Source: Streptomyces sp. SLBN-118 (GTDB taxonomy: Bacteria > Actinomycetota > Actinomycetes > Streptomycetales > Streptomycetaceae). Taken from it: DNA of 64,000 nucleotides. Of the stretch, positions 43,023-53,409 are shown piece after piece. The translations under genes were made by a program, and so were the position numbers. Each line of letters starts with the position of its first letter. Within the stretch, counting starts at the first letter, position 1. The stretch lies in the NCBI RefSeq assembly GCF_006715635.1, contig NZ_VFNP01000001.1:2976001-3040000 (forward strand). The letters are read 5' to 3'. The notes below the pieces were generated by a model. It was not told the DNA's origin and searched no databases. It was given only the letters and a program-made list of their open reading frames with translations.

Positions 43023-44411
43023 GAAACTGACGTACTGATCGTCGGAGCCGGGCCCACCGGACTCGCCCTCGCGTGCGACCTGGCCCGCCGCGGTGTGCGT
43101 GCCCTCGTCGTGGAGCAGTCGGACACCCTCTTCCCCGGCTCCCGCGGCAAGGGCATCCAGCCCCGCACCATGGAGGTCCTCGACGATCTCGGCGTGGTGG
43201 ACGCGGTGCTCGCCTCGGGCGGGAGCGCCCCAGTAGGGATGGTCTGGCAGGACGGCGTCCGGCAGGGCGAGCACGACATGTTCGAGCGCCCCGGGCCCAC
43301 GGACTCCGCGCCGTACGGCGAGCCGTGGCTGCTCCCGCAGTGGCGCACCCAGCAGATCCTGCATGCCCGCCTGACGGAGTTCGGCGGCAGCGTCGCCTTC
43401 GGCACCACTCTGACGGGGATCACCCAGGACGAGCACGGCGTGAGCGCCGAGCTGTCGACCGGGACGGTACGCGCCGCCTACGCGGTCGCGGCCGACGGCG
43501 GCCGCAGCACGGTGCGCCGGGCGCTGGGCATCGCGATGACCGGCGAAGACGTCGACCCGGCGCCGATACTGGTCGCCGATGTCCGCATCCCCTCACTGGA
43601 CCGGCTCAACTGGCACGTCTTCCCGGGCGACAGCGCGGGCTATCTCGCGCTCTGCCCGCTGCCCGGTACGGACGACTTCCAGCTCGTCGGCCAGTTCACC
43701 GACCGGGAGCCGGACCTCTCGCTCGCGGGCGTACGGGCCCTGGTCGCCGCCCGCACCCATCTGGCCGCCGACGAGGTCACCGAGGTCCTGTGGGCGTCGG
43801 ACTTCCGGCCGCGGGCGGCGATGGCCGAGCGCTTTCGCGAAGGGCGGGTGTTCCTGGCGGGCGACGCGGCCCATGTCCACTCCCCCGCCGGCGGACAGGG
43901 CCTCAACACCAGCGTCCAGGACGCGTACAACCTCGGCTGGAAGCTCGGCCAGGTCCTGCGCCACGGCGCGCCCGCGTCGCTGCTCGACACCTACGAGCAG
44001 GAACGGCTGCCCGTCGCCGCGCAGATGCTCGGCCTGTCGACGCGTATTCACCGGGGCGAGGAGCAGCGCGGCGCGGCCACCATGCAGCTGGGCCTCGGCT
44101 ACCGCGGCGGCCCGCTCGCCTCCGGATCGGCCGGGGCGCTCAAGGCGGGGGACCGCGCCCCCGACGGCCCGCTGCCCGGCGGACGGCGGCTCTTCGATCT
44201 CTTCCGCGGCCCGCACTTCACCCTGATCGCGGTCGGCACGGATGCCGAACTGCCGCCGCTGGAGGGTGAGTTGGTGCACGTACATCGCATCGAGGCGTAT
44301 GAGCCGTACGGCAAGGGCCTCTTCCTCGTACGCCCGGACGGCCATGTCGGCTGGGCGGGCGAGGACACCACCGGCCTGAGCGACTACCTCGCGAAGGTCA
44401 CGCGCTGCTGA
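43002..44411 (+). CDS. FAD-dependent aromatic monooxygenase
   Basis: A 469-residue class A flavoprotein hydroxylase: VLIVGAGPTGLALACDLARRG at the N-terminus, a mid-domain segment YAVAADGGRSTVRRALG, and GDAAHVHSPAGGQGLNTSVQDAYNLGWKL for FAD. The C-terminal thioredoxin-like domain is partly present. It hydroxylates aromatic or polyketide substrates with NAD(P)H and oxygen; tetracycline- or rifampicin-type inactivation is possible given the TetR partner but is not shown. The start codon sits directly before an operator, so expression is probably leaderless. It overlaps the convergent exporter gene by 14 bases. Confidence 0.88.
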   Translation: MELNSVKETDVLIVGAGPTGLALACDLARRGVRALVVEQSDTLFPGSRGKGIQPRTMEVLDDLGVVDAVLASGGSAPVGMVWQDGVRQGEHDMFERPGPTDSAPYGEPWLLPQWRTQQILHARLTEFGGSVAFGTTLTGITQDEHGVSAELSTGTVRAAYAVAADGGRSTVRRALGIAMTGEDVDPAPILVADVRIPSLDRLNWHVFPGDSAGYLALCPLPGTDDFQLVGQFTDREPDLSLAGVRALVAARTHLAADEVTEVLWASDFRPRAAMAERFREGRVFLAGDAAHVHSPAGGQGLNTSVQDAYNLGWKLGQVLRHGAPASLLDTYEQERLPVAAQMLGLSTRIHRGEEQRGAATMQLGLGYRGGPLASGSAGALKAGDRAPDGPLPGGRRLFDLFRGPHFTLIAVGTDAELPPLEGELVHVHRIEAYEPYGKGLFLVRPDGHVGWAGEDTTGLSDYLAKVTRC

Positions 44412-45051
44412 GCGAGAGCTTCACCGCGAAGCCGAGGAAGAGCGCACCGGCGGCGGACGTCGCCCCTGCGGCCAGACGCCTGCGGCGGCGGAACGCGGCC
44501 GCCAGGTGGGTGCCGGTGAAGATCAGCAGGGTCAGATAGAGGAAGCTGGCCAGCTGCGCGAACGCGCCGAGCACGACGAAGGACAGCGCCGGGTAGGCGT
44601 AGCCGGGATCGACGAACTGCACGAAGAAGGCGATGAAGAAGAGAATCGCCTTGGGGTTGAACAGGCTGATCACCAGCGCCTTGCGGAACGGCTTCTCGGC
44701 GGCGGGCGCGTCGCCCGGTGCCGACTGCTCGGCCGTCAGCTCCCGACGGGAGCGCCACATGGACCACGCCGCGCGCAGCATCCCGATCGCCAGCCAGGTC
44801 AGATAACCGGCGCCCGCGAACTTCACGATCCCGAAGAGCAGGGCATTGCCCTGAAGCAGGGAGGCGACGCCCGCCGCCGACAGCACCATCAGCACGGTGT
44901 CGCCGCACCACACGCCGGCGGCGGCCTTGTAGCCCGTACGCACACCACGGCGCGCGGCGACCGAGAGCACGTACAGCGAGTTCGGCCCCGGCAGCAGAAC
45001 GATCAGGACAAGGCCCGCGAGATAGGTCGGCAGATCGGTAACACCCAGCAT
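44398..45051 (-). CDS. LysE-family amino acid exporter (LeuE-like)
   Basis: A 217-residue membrane protein with about six hydrophobic segments and the LysE/RhtB motif LIVLLPGPNSLYVLSVAARRG near residue 17. The middle loop is charged (RSRRELTAEQS). Family members export amino acids such as leucine, lysine or homoserine lactone. The ATG at 45051 is preferred; GACACT seven bases upstream could be a -10 for leaderless expression. A GTG 30 bases upstream in frame is an alternative. Confidence 0.85.
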   Translation of the reverse strand: MLGVTDLPTYLAGLVLIVLLPGPNSLYVLSVAARRGVRTGYKAAAGVWCGDTVLMVLSAAGVASLLQGNALLFGIVKFAGAGYLTWLAIGMLRAAWSMWRSRRELTAEQSAPGDAPAAEKPFRKALVISLFNPKAILFFIAFFVQFVDPGYAYPALSFVVLGAFAQLASFLYLTLLIFTGTHLAAAFRRRRRLAAGATSAAGALFLGFAVKLSLSSA

Positions 45052-45053
45052 GA

Positions 45054-45094
45054 GGCGGAGTGTCGCACATGGGTACGACACTCCGCCTTTGTGT
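45054..45094 (-). terminator. Hairpin between the mutase gene and the LysE exporter gene
   Basis: GGCGGAGTGTCG (45054-45065) and CGACACTCCGCC (45076-45087) form a perfect 12-bp stem with a 10-base loop. On the minus strand it follows the acyl-CoA mutase stop by 25 bases and ends two bases before the exporter ATG, covering its putative -10 box. Confidence 0.65.
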
Positions 45095-45112
45095 TTCGTA
45101 TCGCGGAAGGGG

Positions 45113-46693
<1,581 letters not shown>

Positions 46694-46894
46694 GTCTGTC
46701 CTCCACTGAAGCTACTCACTGGTAACCGACCCTCGCGACGGACTGTAGCGGCGGCCCCGGGACGGGTGGAGTGCCCCGCGCTGGGACCTTGCTCACAAAT
46801 CTCCGCACAGCTTCCTCCCCATAATGCGCGGGAAAGCGCAACCGAGCAGGGCGGGAATCTGTCTCATGAGGCACATGAGATACAGGGGGGCGAC

Positions 46895-47746
46895 ATGCTT
46901 CGGAACATCGTCATTCGCAGATCACTCGCCGCGGCCGCGGTGCTCGCCGTGACCGCGGGCTGCACCGCACAGGCCGCGACCGGCCGCCCGGCCGACTCGA
47001 AGGCGGGGAGCACGGCGACCGCGCCGGGCACCGGCACACCGTCCGCGCCGGACCAGGCCACGCCGTCGGCGAAGCCCAGTGGCACGCCGAGTGAGTCCGC
47101 GACCTCGAAGCCCGAGGTACTGATGGCGAGCGGGACCAAGAGTGAGCAGGTGCGTGAACTGCAGGCCAGGCTGGCCCAGATCGGCTGGTTCGACGACACC
47201 CCGACCGGCACCTACGGTCCGGTGACGGTCGCCTCGGTCAAGGGTTTCCAGGGCAAGCGGGGGCTGCCGACGACCGGCGACACGGACACCGTGACCTGGC
47301 AGCGGCTGCTCGGTATGACGAAGAAGCCGACGCGCGACGAACTGGCGGGCAAGACGGTCAACAAGCCGGCGGCGAAGCTGGATCCGCGCTGTATGACGGG
47401 CCGGGTGATGTGCGTCAGCAAGACCACCCGCACTCTCTCCTGGGTGATCGACGGCAAGGTGCGGTCGACGATGGACGTGCGCTTCGGCTCGCAGTACACG
47501 CCGACCCGCGAGGGCTCGTTCAGTGTGTTCCAGAAGTCCCGGGACCACGTCTCGACGCTCTACCACACGTCCATGCCGTACGCGATGTTCTTCAGTGGCG
47601 GTCAAGCGGTGCACTACTCCGCGGACTTCGCTGCGCGTGGCTACAACGGCGCGTCGCACGGCTGCGTCAATGTCCGGGACAAGGGAGCGATCTCCGCGCT
47701 GTTCGCGCAGGTCCACAACGGCGACAAGGTCGTCATCTACTGGTGA
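46895..47746 (+). CDS. L,D-transpeptidase lipoprotein with peptidoglycan-binding domain
   Basis: A 283-residue lipoprotein. A lipobox (AVTAGC, Cys near residue 23) is followed by a Thr/Ser/Pro-rich linker (about 25-75), a PG-binding-1 domain (SEQVRELQARLAQIGWFDD ... VASVKGFQGKRGLP) and a YkuD domain with AVHYS and GASHGCVNVRD. It crosslinks peptidoglycan outside the membrane. The ATG at 46895 follows GGGGGGCG. Strong GC hairpin downstream ends the transcript. Domain order differs from the secreted paralogue at 21897 by the lipid anchor and linker. Confidence 0.9.
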   Translation: MLRNIVIRRSLAAAAVLAVTAGCTAQAATGRPADSKAGSTATAPGTGTPSAPDQATPSAKPSGTPSESATSKPEVLMASGTKSEQVRELQARLAQIGWFDDTPTGTYGPVTVASVKGFQGKRGLPTTGDTDTVTWQRLLGMTKKPTRDELAGKTVNKPAAKLDPRCMTGRVMCVSKTTRTLSWVIDGKVRSTMDVRFGSQYTPTREGSFSVFQKSRDHVSTLYHTSMPYAMFFSGGQAVHYSADFAARGYNGASHGCVNVRDKGAISALFAQVHNGDKVVIYW

Positions 47747-47764
47747 GAAGTTCAGTGATCAAGG

Positions 47765-47803
47765 GGCGCGGGCGGGACCGGGGGAACGTGTCCCGCCCGC
47801 GCC
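47765..47803 (+). terminator. Terminator of the L,D-transpeptidase gene
   Basis: GGCGCGGGCGGGAC (47765-47778) pairs with GTCCCGCCCGCGCC (47790-47803) over an 11-base loop, 18 bases after the stop. No T-run follows, as is common in Streptomyces. Confidence 0.75.
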
Positions 47804-47945
47804 ATGTGCGCCGAGTCGTAGGTACGGGGGGAACCCCGACTCTGGCGCAGCCGATGACCAGTCGGCTCACTTTCTACTGCGTCACAGGCCCAAAAAACGT
47901 CACACCTGGCGAGTCCGAAACTCGACCCGGGCGATGAAGCGCAGG

Positions 47946-48923
47946 TCAGATGGCACTCAAGCTCGCGGCGCCCGAGAGCGAGGGAACACTTTCGGACGGC
48001 TGGGGCGTCCAGGTGACGGGTGGCAGGGATCCGCTGCCGGACTGGCTGCCGCCGGAAGGCTTCCCGTCGCCACCGCCGCTGTCGTCGCTGCCGCTGTCAC
48101 TGCCGCTTGCGCCGCTGCCGTCCCCGCTCCCCTGGACGTCTCCGCCCAGCAGGCGGTCGCAGAAGCGGTCCACACGGGCCACGCCCTTGGCCGCGGCCTC
48201 AAGCCGCCGCTTGCGCTCCGGGTCGATGTGGCCGCTGCGGTAGTCACGGCAGGCTTCCACCGTCTTGCGGTACCACTCTTCGTGTTGCTGACGGGACTTG
48301 TCCCCGTCGCCCTGGAGGCCCGAGTCGCCGTCAGCGCCTCCGGCAGTGGGGTCCGGCGCCCCGGCCCCGTCGCTCGGCGAGGGCGAGTCCTGCGGGCTGC
48401 TCGGTGATCCCGGGGTGTACGGAGGAGCCACCGCTCCCCCGCCGGCGGGCGAGTCGGACTCCAGCGGCTCGGGGGTCGCGGCCGCCGTGACGGAGGACGC
48501 GGGCAGCGGATCGCCGCTGAAGGGACTGGGCAGCAAGCCGGCCGTCGCGGCGACGGCGGCGCCGCCGAGCGCGCAACCGGCCACCGCGGCGACCAGTCCG
48601 AAGCGCACAGGACGGCTCCACCGCTTGGCGCGCGAGGGGCGCCGGTGCGAAGGAGCAAGCTGTACCGTCCCGAACCCGTCCGCGGCGGGCTTCGCGGCGT
48701 CTGCCCTGGCCTTGCGGAACGCGGCCAGGGCGGCTGCCTCACCGGGCATTTCGCCGTCGGCGGCAGAGTGGGGAGACTCGGTCCGGCCCGCCTCGTACAG
48801 CGCGCGGGCGAGTCGTGCGGCCTGAATCCGGGCGTGCTCGTCCGAGGCCTCGACCGGTTCGCCGCGCAGAATCCGCTCCGCCGCTTCCCTGTCAAGCCAC
48901 TCGTACTGCTCGTCGGCCATCAC
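47946..48923 (-). CDS. Putative sigma-factor-linked membrane protein, module A
   Basis: A 325-residue protein with a cytosolic N-terminal region (about 1-105), a single membrane helix (FGLVAAVAGCALGGAAVAA), a Ser/Pro/Gly-rich stretch and an extracytoplasmic segment with two cysteines (VEACRDYRSGHID ... VARVDRFCDRLLGG). It starts ATGA, overlapping the stop of the upstream sigma gene, which suggests an anti-sigma role. It has no HxxxCxxC zinc anti-sigma motif. The 49999-50748 product has the same layout and a related two-cysteine segment. An Asp/Gly/Ser-rich tail follows. Confidence 0.75.
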   Translation of the reverse strand: MMADEQYEWLDREAAERILRGEPVEASDEHARIQAARLARALYEAGRTESPHSAADGEMPGEAAALAAFRKARADAAKPAADGFGTVQLAPSHRRPSRAKRWSRPVRFGLVAAVAGCALGGAAVAATAGLLPSPFSGDPLPASSVTAAATPEPLESDSPAGGGAVAPPYTPGSPSSPQDSPSPSDGAGAPDPTAGGADGDSGLQGDGDKSRQQHEEWYRKTVEACRDYRSGHIDPERKRRLEAAAKGVARVDRFCDRLLGGDVQGSGDGSGASGSDSGSDDSGGGDGKPSGGSQSGSGSLPPVTWTPQPSESVPSLSGAASLSAI

Positions 48924-49684
48924 ATGTCCTTCTGCGTCCGCAGACGTGATTGCGTCACACCGGCGGGCGCCGACGCGCCCGGCCGACGGCCGCGCTGCGG
49001 CGGTACACCGTTCAGATCCGGGCCACGCTCATCGGGGGCCGAACCGTTCGAACCGTTCGAGCCGTTCGAATCATTCGGAGAGTCCCGACTGTCTGCATCG
49101 TCCTGACTGTCCATGAAGTCCGCATAGTCCTCGCCGTCCGCGCCCAGCAGTTCAGCGAGACGCTTCAGCCCGCGGTGCGCTGCCGTCCGTACGGCTCCGG
49201 GCCGCTTGCCCAGCGTCCTGGCCGCGCTCTTCGCGTCGAGACCGACGACGACGCGCAGGACGACGGCCTCGGCCTGGTCCTGCGGCAGCTGGGCGATCAG
49301 CGCCATGGTGCTGCCGGTGGCGAGCGCCTCCATGGCCTCGTCCGCGGTGTCCGACTCGGCGGGCTTGCCCGTCAGTTCGGTCTCGTCGCCGCCCACGGCG
49401 GGGCGGCGGCCGCGCATGCGGATGTGGTCGAGGGCGCGGTTACGGGCGATCCGTGCGGCCCAGCCTCGAAAACGGTCGGCGTCGCCGCTGAACCGATCGA
49501 GGTCCCGGGCTATCTGGAGCCAGGCCTCGGAGGCGACGTCCTCGGCATCCGGGTCGCCGACCAAGGTGCGTACATATCCGAGCAGCCGCGGGTGCACAGC
49601 GCGGTACACAGTCCGGAAGGCGTTTTCGTCCCCGTCCTGAGCCGCGAGCACCGCGGTGGTCAACTCCGCGTCGTCCCCCAGCAC
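48920..49684 (-). CDS. Sigma-70 family (ECF-type) sigma factor, module A
   Basis: A 254-residue sigma factor. Region 2 (AFRTVYRAVHPRLLGYVRTL, DAEDVASEAWLQIARDLDRF, RIARNRALDHIRMRGRRP) and region 4 (LPQDQAEAVVLRVVVGLDAK, RTLGKRPGAVRTAAHRGLKR) are clear. A C-terminal extension of about 80 residues is Asp/Asn/Ser/Gly-rich. It is coupled to the membrane protein gene by a four-base overlap and closely resembles the sigma factor at 50752-51312. The GTG at 49684 is the likely start; no strong ribosome binding site is visible. Confidence 0.85.
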   Translation of the reverse strand: MLGDDAELTTAVLAAQDGDENAFRTVYRAVHPRLLGYVRTLVGDPDAEDVASEAWLQIARDLDRFSGDADRFRGWAARIARNRALDHIRMRGRRPAVGGDETELTGKPAESDTADEAMEALATGSTMALIAQLPQDQAEAVVLRVVVGLDAKSAARTLGKRPGAVRTAAHRGLKRLAELLGADGEDYADFMDSQDDADSRDSPNDSNGSNGSNGSAPDERGPDLNGVPPQRGRRPGASAPAGVTQSRLRTQKDM

Positions 49685-49998
49685 TACCCCATACCCTGTC
49701 CCGAATCGCAGCTGGTCACCACTGCCGCGCCACCCTGCGCGAATCAGCACGCTACGTGCTTGCACCCGGCCGCGTCCACATTTTGTCCAACCCGCAACAG
49801 CATGCTGCCACAGCGGGGTGTGACAGAAAACGCACGCACGGCGCTGAGAGAAGTACGGGGCCGCTCTGCGGCCCCGGCCAGCGACGACCGGGGCCTCTCC
49901 TGTGGGGGGTGGCGGCCCCGGTCGTCCTTTCACATCCAGGACCAGCCGGTCAGCGGCGGCGGGCCTCCGGGTATGTCGCGGCCGTCCGCACCGGCCGC
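49685..49998. terminator. Intergenic region with stacked hairpins between modules
   Basis: This 314-bp gap holds GGGGCCGC-TCT-GCGGCCCC (49857-49875) and GACCGGGGCC (49886-49895) pairing with GGCCCCGGTC (49914-49923). Both lie beyond the stop of the module B membrane protein and likely terminate it. The promoter of module A must lie in the part from 49685 to about 49850; no gene was seen. Confidence 0.6.
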
Positions 49999-50748
49999 TC
50001 ACCCGGTGCCCGGCTTCCCCTGCTTCTGCGAGGGCTGCCCCTTCGCGGGCTCGATGTCCGGACTCACGTCCGGCTTCCCGTCCGGCTTCCCGTCCCGCTT
50101 CCCGTCCGCAGGGTTCGGCCGGGTGTCGGACATCTCACCCTCCAACAGCCGCTCGCAGTAGGCCCGAACGAACTCCGGGCCGCCCGCGACTTCTTCCAGT
50201 CGGGCCAGGGCCGCACCCCGGGGCGGTGTACCCCGTCGCGCATCGGCCGCCAGATGGACGCGGCAGTGCGCGACCGTGTCCTTCGCGGTGGCGGGACGTC
50301 CATGGGGAGCCGCGTCCGCGGACGGCGTCGTCGGACGCACCGGGCTCTCGGGGGTTCCTGCCTCGCGCCGTTCGCGGGACCGTTCCTCGTCGGAACCCGG
50401 TTCCGAGGGCGCGCTTCGTACCGGCTCCGGCCCCGCGCCGCCCCCGAACGGCGAAGTGATCGCACCCTTCCCGGCCGCGACCGCAACCCCGCCGAAAGCA
50501 ACGGCCGCGGCAACACCCGCCACCAGCGCCCTGAACGCCCGTGCCCGGTGCCGCACACCGGCCGGCCGCCAGTCGTCCCGGCTCCGCCGCCACCGCACCC
50601 GTCTCGTCAACAGGCCCTCGTCGCGCGCCTCCCGGAACGCCTGGAGCGCCCTCTCCTCGGCTCCGGCATCGGGCGTACCGGGCCGGCGCGCCGACCCGAG
50701 CAACCCTTCGAGCTCGGGTGTGCGCGGGTCCTGTCGTTCGGGTTTCAT
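49999..50748 (-). CDS. Putative sigma-factor-linked membrane protein, module B
   Basis: A 249-residue protein with a basic cytosolic N-terminus (RRVRWRRSRDDWRPAG), one membrane helix (ALVAGVAAAVAFGGVAVAAG), a charged linker and an extracytoplasmic two-cysteine segment (VAHCRVHLAADARRG ... FVRAYCERLLEGE). The tail carries KPDGKPD-type repeats. It begins three bases after the stop of the module B sigma gene. Layout and cysteine segment match the 47946-48923 product, so both are probably regulators of the adjacent sigma factors; this is inference. Confidence 0.75.
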   Translation of the reverse strand: MKPERQDPRTPELEGLLGSARRPGTPDAGAEERALQAFREARDEGLLTRRVRWRRSRDDWRPAGVRHRARAFRALVAGVAAAVAFGGVAVAAGKGAITSPFGGGAGPEPVRSAPSEPGSDEERSRERREAGTPESPVRPTTPSADAAPHGRPATAKDTVAHCRVHLAADARRGTPPRGAALARLEEVAGGPEFVRAYCERLLEGEMSDTRPNPADGKRDGKPDGKPDVSPDIEPAKGQPSQKQGKPGTG

Positions 50749-50751
50749 CCC

Positions 50752-51312
50752 TCATCCTTCGGCGTATGCCCTGGCCAGTAGCTCCGCCAGTCCTTTCAGT
50801 CCGCGGTGCGCCGCGGTGCGTACGGCGCCGGGGCGCTTGCCCAGGACCCGTGCCGACGCCGGCCCGTCGAGCCCGACGACCACACGCAGCAGTACGGCCT
50901 CCGCCTGCTCGCGGGGCAGTCGGCCGATCAACGCGAGAGCCCGCTCGGTGGAGAGCGTTTCGAGCGCCGCGGCGGCCGTGTCCTGCCCGCCCGGAAGGTC
51001 CAGCACGTCCTGCTCCAGCAAGGAGGTACGCGGACGACGCTTCTGCCTGCGCAGATGATCCAGGGCGCGGTGCCGGGCAATCGTCGCGGTCCAGCCCCGG
51101 AACCCCGCACCGTCCCCCCGGAAACGGCCGAGGTCACGGGCGATCTCCAGCCACGCATCGGCGGCCACGTCCTCGGCTTCGTCACCGACGAGCCCTCGGA
51201 CGTACCCGATCAGTCCGGGCTGCACCAGCCGGTACGCGACGGCGAAGGCATCCTCGTCACCCTGCTGCGCCCGCTCGACGGCAGCCCCGAGTTCCGTGTC
51301 GTGCGCCCCCAC
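50752..51312 (-). CDS. Sigma-70 family (ECF-type) sigma factor, module B
   Basis: A 186-residue sigma factor with region 2 (AFAVAYRLVQPGLIGYVRGL, EDVAADAWLEIARDLGRF, TIARHRALDHLRRQKRRP) and region 4 (LPREQAEAVLLRVVVGLDGP, RVLGKRPGAVRTAAHRGLKG). It is a close paralogue of the module A sigma factor but lacks its long C-terminal extension. The GTG at 51312 has GAGAGG upstream. Together the two modules form a tandem duplication of sigma factor plus membrane protein. Confidence 0.87.
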   Translation of the reverse strand: MGAHDTELGAAVERAQQGDEDAFAVAYRLVQPGLIGYVRGLVGDEAEDVAADAWLEIARDLGRFRGDGAGFRGWTATIARHRALDHLRRQKRRPRTSLLEQDVLDLPGGQDTAAAALETLSTERALALIGRLPREQAEAVLLRVVVGLDGPASARVLGKRPGAVRTAAHRGLKGLAELLARAYAEG

Positions 51313-51382
51313 ATTTCCCTCTCCGTACCTGCGCCCCTCTGGCACGTGTTCCAACAACTCTGCGTACGGAGACCGAAAAACG

Positions 51383-51835
51383 TCACCTTCCGCAGGCGGC
51401 CCCCGAGTTGGCGGCCCTGCGGGCCCGCCCGTGCAACAGCAGATAGAGGCGCTGCACCGACTCCTCGGGACCGCCCAGCTCGAAACGGTTGACGACCTTG
51501 CCGAGCGGATTCCACACGCGCCCGTCGGGCATCCGGACGCCCAGCGGCTGCCCGAACAACTCCCGCTGCTCCGCTCCGAAGTCCACCCAGTGCGCGCCGG
51601 CCCGCCGGACGATCACCTCTCCCGTGTACGCCCCGAGTCCCTGGAGCAGCCCAGCGACGTGCCCGATGTCCGGACGGCCGCGCCGTACCCCGTCCACCAT
51701 GAAGTCGACGAGCCGCAGGCTGGTGACGGAGTAGTCGAGCGGCAGCCTGCCGCGCTGCGTGAGGCGGTCGACGACCCCGGCGACGTACGCGCGCATGTCG
51801 GCAGCGCTGGGCAGCACTCCAAAGTCCGTATCCAT
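51383..51835 (-). CDS. Conserved hypothetical protein
   Basis: A 150-residue soluble protein I do not recognise with certainty. It has a helical N-terminal half (DMRAYVAGVVDRLTQRGRLP) and a central segment LLQGLGAYTGEVIVRRAGAHW, followed by FGQPLGVRMPDGRVWNPLGK. The last pattern resembles DUF6278-like proteins of streptomycetes. The ATG at 51835 gives good codon statistics throughout. It lies upstream of the module B sigma gene on the same strand, 70 bases apart, and could be co-transcribed with it. Confidence 0.65.
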   Translation of the reverse strand: MDTDFGVLPSAADMRAYVAGVVDRLTQRGRLPLDYSVTSLRLVDFMVDGVRRGRPDIGHVAGLLQGLGAYTGEVIVRRAGAHWVDFGAEQRELFGQPLGVRMPDGRVWNPLGKVVNRFELGGPEESVQRLYLLLHGRARRAANSGAACGR

Positions 51836-51930
51836 GTATGACCAAGCGACATGCGGACGCAGAACATCACGGTGCCCGGAAGTGACGCTTCTCACATAGG
51901 AGTTCGGGCAGTGCAGCGCTGACCGGTGCG

Positions 51931-52854
51931 TCAGCCGATGGCGATGCGCGGGTGGGCGCCGGGCTGGATCCAGGCCATGATCCGGTCCATGGTCGAGCGC
52001 GGCACCGACACGCAACCCGCGGTCGCGCCCTTGCCGTTGACATGCAGGAAGATCCCGGCGCCGCGGCCGGGCGTGGCGGGCCAGCGGTTGAAGTTGATGA
52101 CCAGGGCCTTGGCGTACTGGGTCGGGTAGTTGATGAGGTGCTCACTGCCGCGGTCACCGGTCTCGGTGAGCGGGAAGTCGGCCCCCGCCGCGGTGTGCAT
52201 CTGGTTGTAGAACTTCGACTGCGGGTCCTCCACCCACCAGTGGCTGCTGTTGACCCGCGTGTACGGCATGCTCGTGCCGCCGGACTCGACTCCGAAGCCC
52301 TCGGTGATGGTGTACGTGCCCGCCGGCGTGGTGTAGGTGCCCTGCCGGCGGGTGGACCCGTCGACAATGCCGTTCGATCCGACCCGGCCGCTGGCGGAGA
52401 TGACGGACTTCCACCCGGACGAACCCTTGGCCCAAGCCGTGACCGTCGCGTACGAGCCGCTGGCCTTCACGGTGATGACCTGCGTGGCATTGGCCACGTC
52501 GACGCGCACGGGGAAGTTGGGGGCGTGTGCCGTCGGGGCGGCCTGAGCCGTCCCCGTACCGCTGCCCGCCGCGCTGCGGGAGCCACTGGGGGCAGGCTTG
52601 GCACTGCCGGACGGCTTCGCGGAAGCGGAGGCCGAGGCGGAGGTGGACGGGGAAGCGGACACCGAGGCGGCCGCGGAGGCGGAAGCGCCCGGAGAGTCGG
52701 AGGAGGCGGACGCGTCCGACGTCACGCTGGAAGCGGAGGCCGCGGCAGCGTCGGCGGCCGGGGCGTCCTTGCCCTGGTGCCCGCAGGCCGTGGCCAGGAA
52801 TATCGCGCCGGTGGCAGCCAGTGCGGCGGAGAAGGTACGGGACGAGGGCAGCAC
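51931..52854 (-). CDS. L,D-transpeptidase family lipoprotein (ErfK/YkuD-like)
   Basis: A 307-residue lipoprotein. The lipobox (FLATAC, Cys near residue 24) is followed by a long Ala/Ser-rich low-complexity region (about 35-115). The C-terminal YkuD-like domain shows MPYTRVNSSHWWVEDPQS, HLINYPTQYAKALVINFN and the active-site segment HVNGKGATAGCVSVPRS. It differs in sequence from the two other YkuD proteins of the window. The GTG at 52854 is seven bases after AAGGG; an upstream TTG is less likely. Confidence 0.85.
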   Translation of the reverse strand: MLPSSRTFSAALAATGAIFLATACGHQGKDAPAADAAAASASSVTSDASASSDSPGASASAAASVSASPSTSASASASAKPSGSAKPAPSGSRSAAGSGTGTAQAAPTAHAPNFPVRVDVANATQVITVKASGSYATVTAWAKGSSGWKSVISASGRVGSNGIVDGSTRRQGTYTTPAGTYTITEGFGVESGGTSMPYTRVNSSHWWVEDPQSKFYNQMHTAAGADFPLTETGDRGSEHLINYPTQYAKALVINFNRWPATPGRGAGIFLHVNGKGATAGCVSVPRSTMDRIMAWIQPGAHPRIAIG

Positions 52855-53031
52855 GAAGTAACCCTTCAGGGTGATGGGCAAGACGCGACGGCCGGGATCG
52901 GCACGGCGAAGTATGGCCGGTTTATATCAGGTCGACGCCTGAATACGAACCCGACGGATGTTTCGGGCAAATACATTTTCATAGCCAAGTAGCCGAATTC
53001 TTCCGGCACTCGACATGCGCCGTCGCCCACC

Positions 53032-53364
53032 TCAGGCCGACTCGACTCGACGGTCGGCGGCCCCGCGTCGGCGCGCGGCGTACGCGGCACGGGCCGCAGC
53101 GATCTCCGCCTCGATGCGCAACATATCCTCCGTCTCGACGTCGCCGTCGGGCGGCCAGGGAAGCGTGTCCGCCTCCGCCTCCACCTCGGCGATCGCGGCA
53201 TCGATGTCGGCGAAGGACTCCGCTATCCGCGCCCGCCGGGCAGCCTCCTTGCGTCCCGCCATGACCAGAAACGCGGAGATGCCGAGGCCATTCTCGGCGG
53301 CGACCGCCCTGATGCGCTCGGCATCCTCGAGGTCGAGGCTGATCAAAATCCGGGTCTTCGCCAT
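53032..53364 (-). CDS. Small helical protein, possible RHH/antitoxin-like
   Basis: A 110-residue protein starting MAKTRILISLDLEDAERIRA, resembling ribbon-helix-helix antitoxins, then an acidic helix and an Arg/Ala-rich C-terminus (AAYAARRRGAADRR). No toxin gene is adjacent, so it may be an orphan. A TACTGT box (minus strand) lies six bases before the ATG at 53364, consistent with leaderless expression. DNA binding is inferred only from the N-terminal pattern. Confidence 0.6.
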   Translation of the reverse strand: MAKTRILISLDLEDAERIRAVAAENGLGISAFLVMAGRKEAARRARIAESFADIDAAIAEVEAEADTLPWPPDGDVETEDMLRIEAEIAAARAAYAARRRGAADRRVESA

Positions 53365-53409
53365 ACGGCGACAGTATTGCGCCTGCACATCCGTGCGCAC
53401 TGACCGTGA

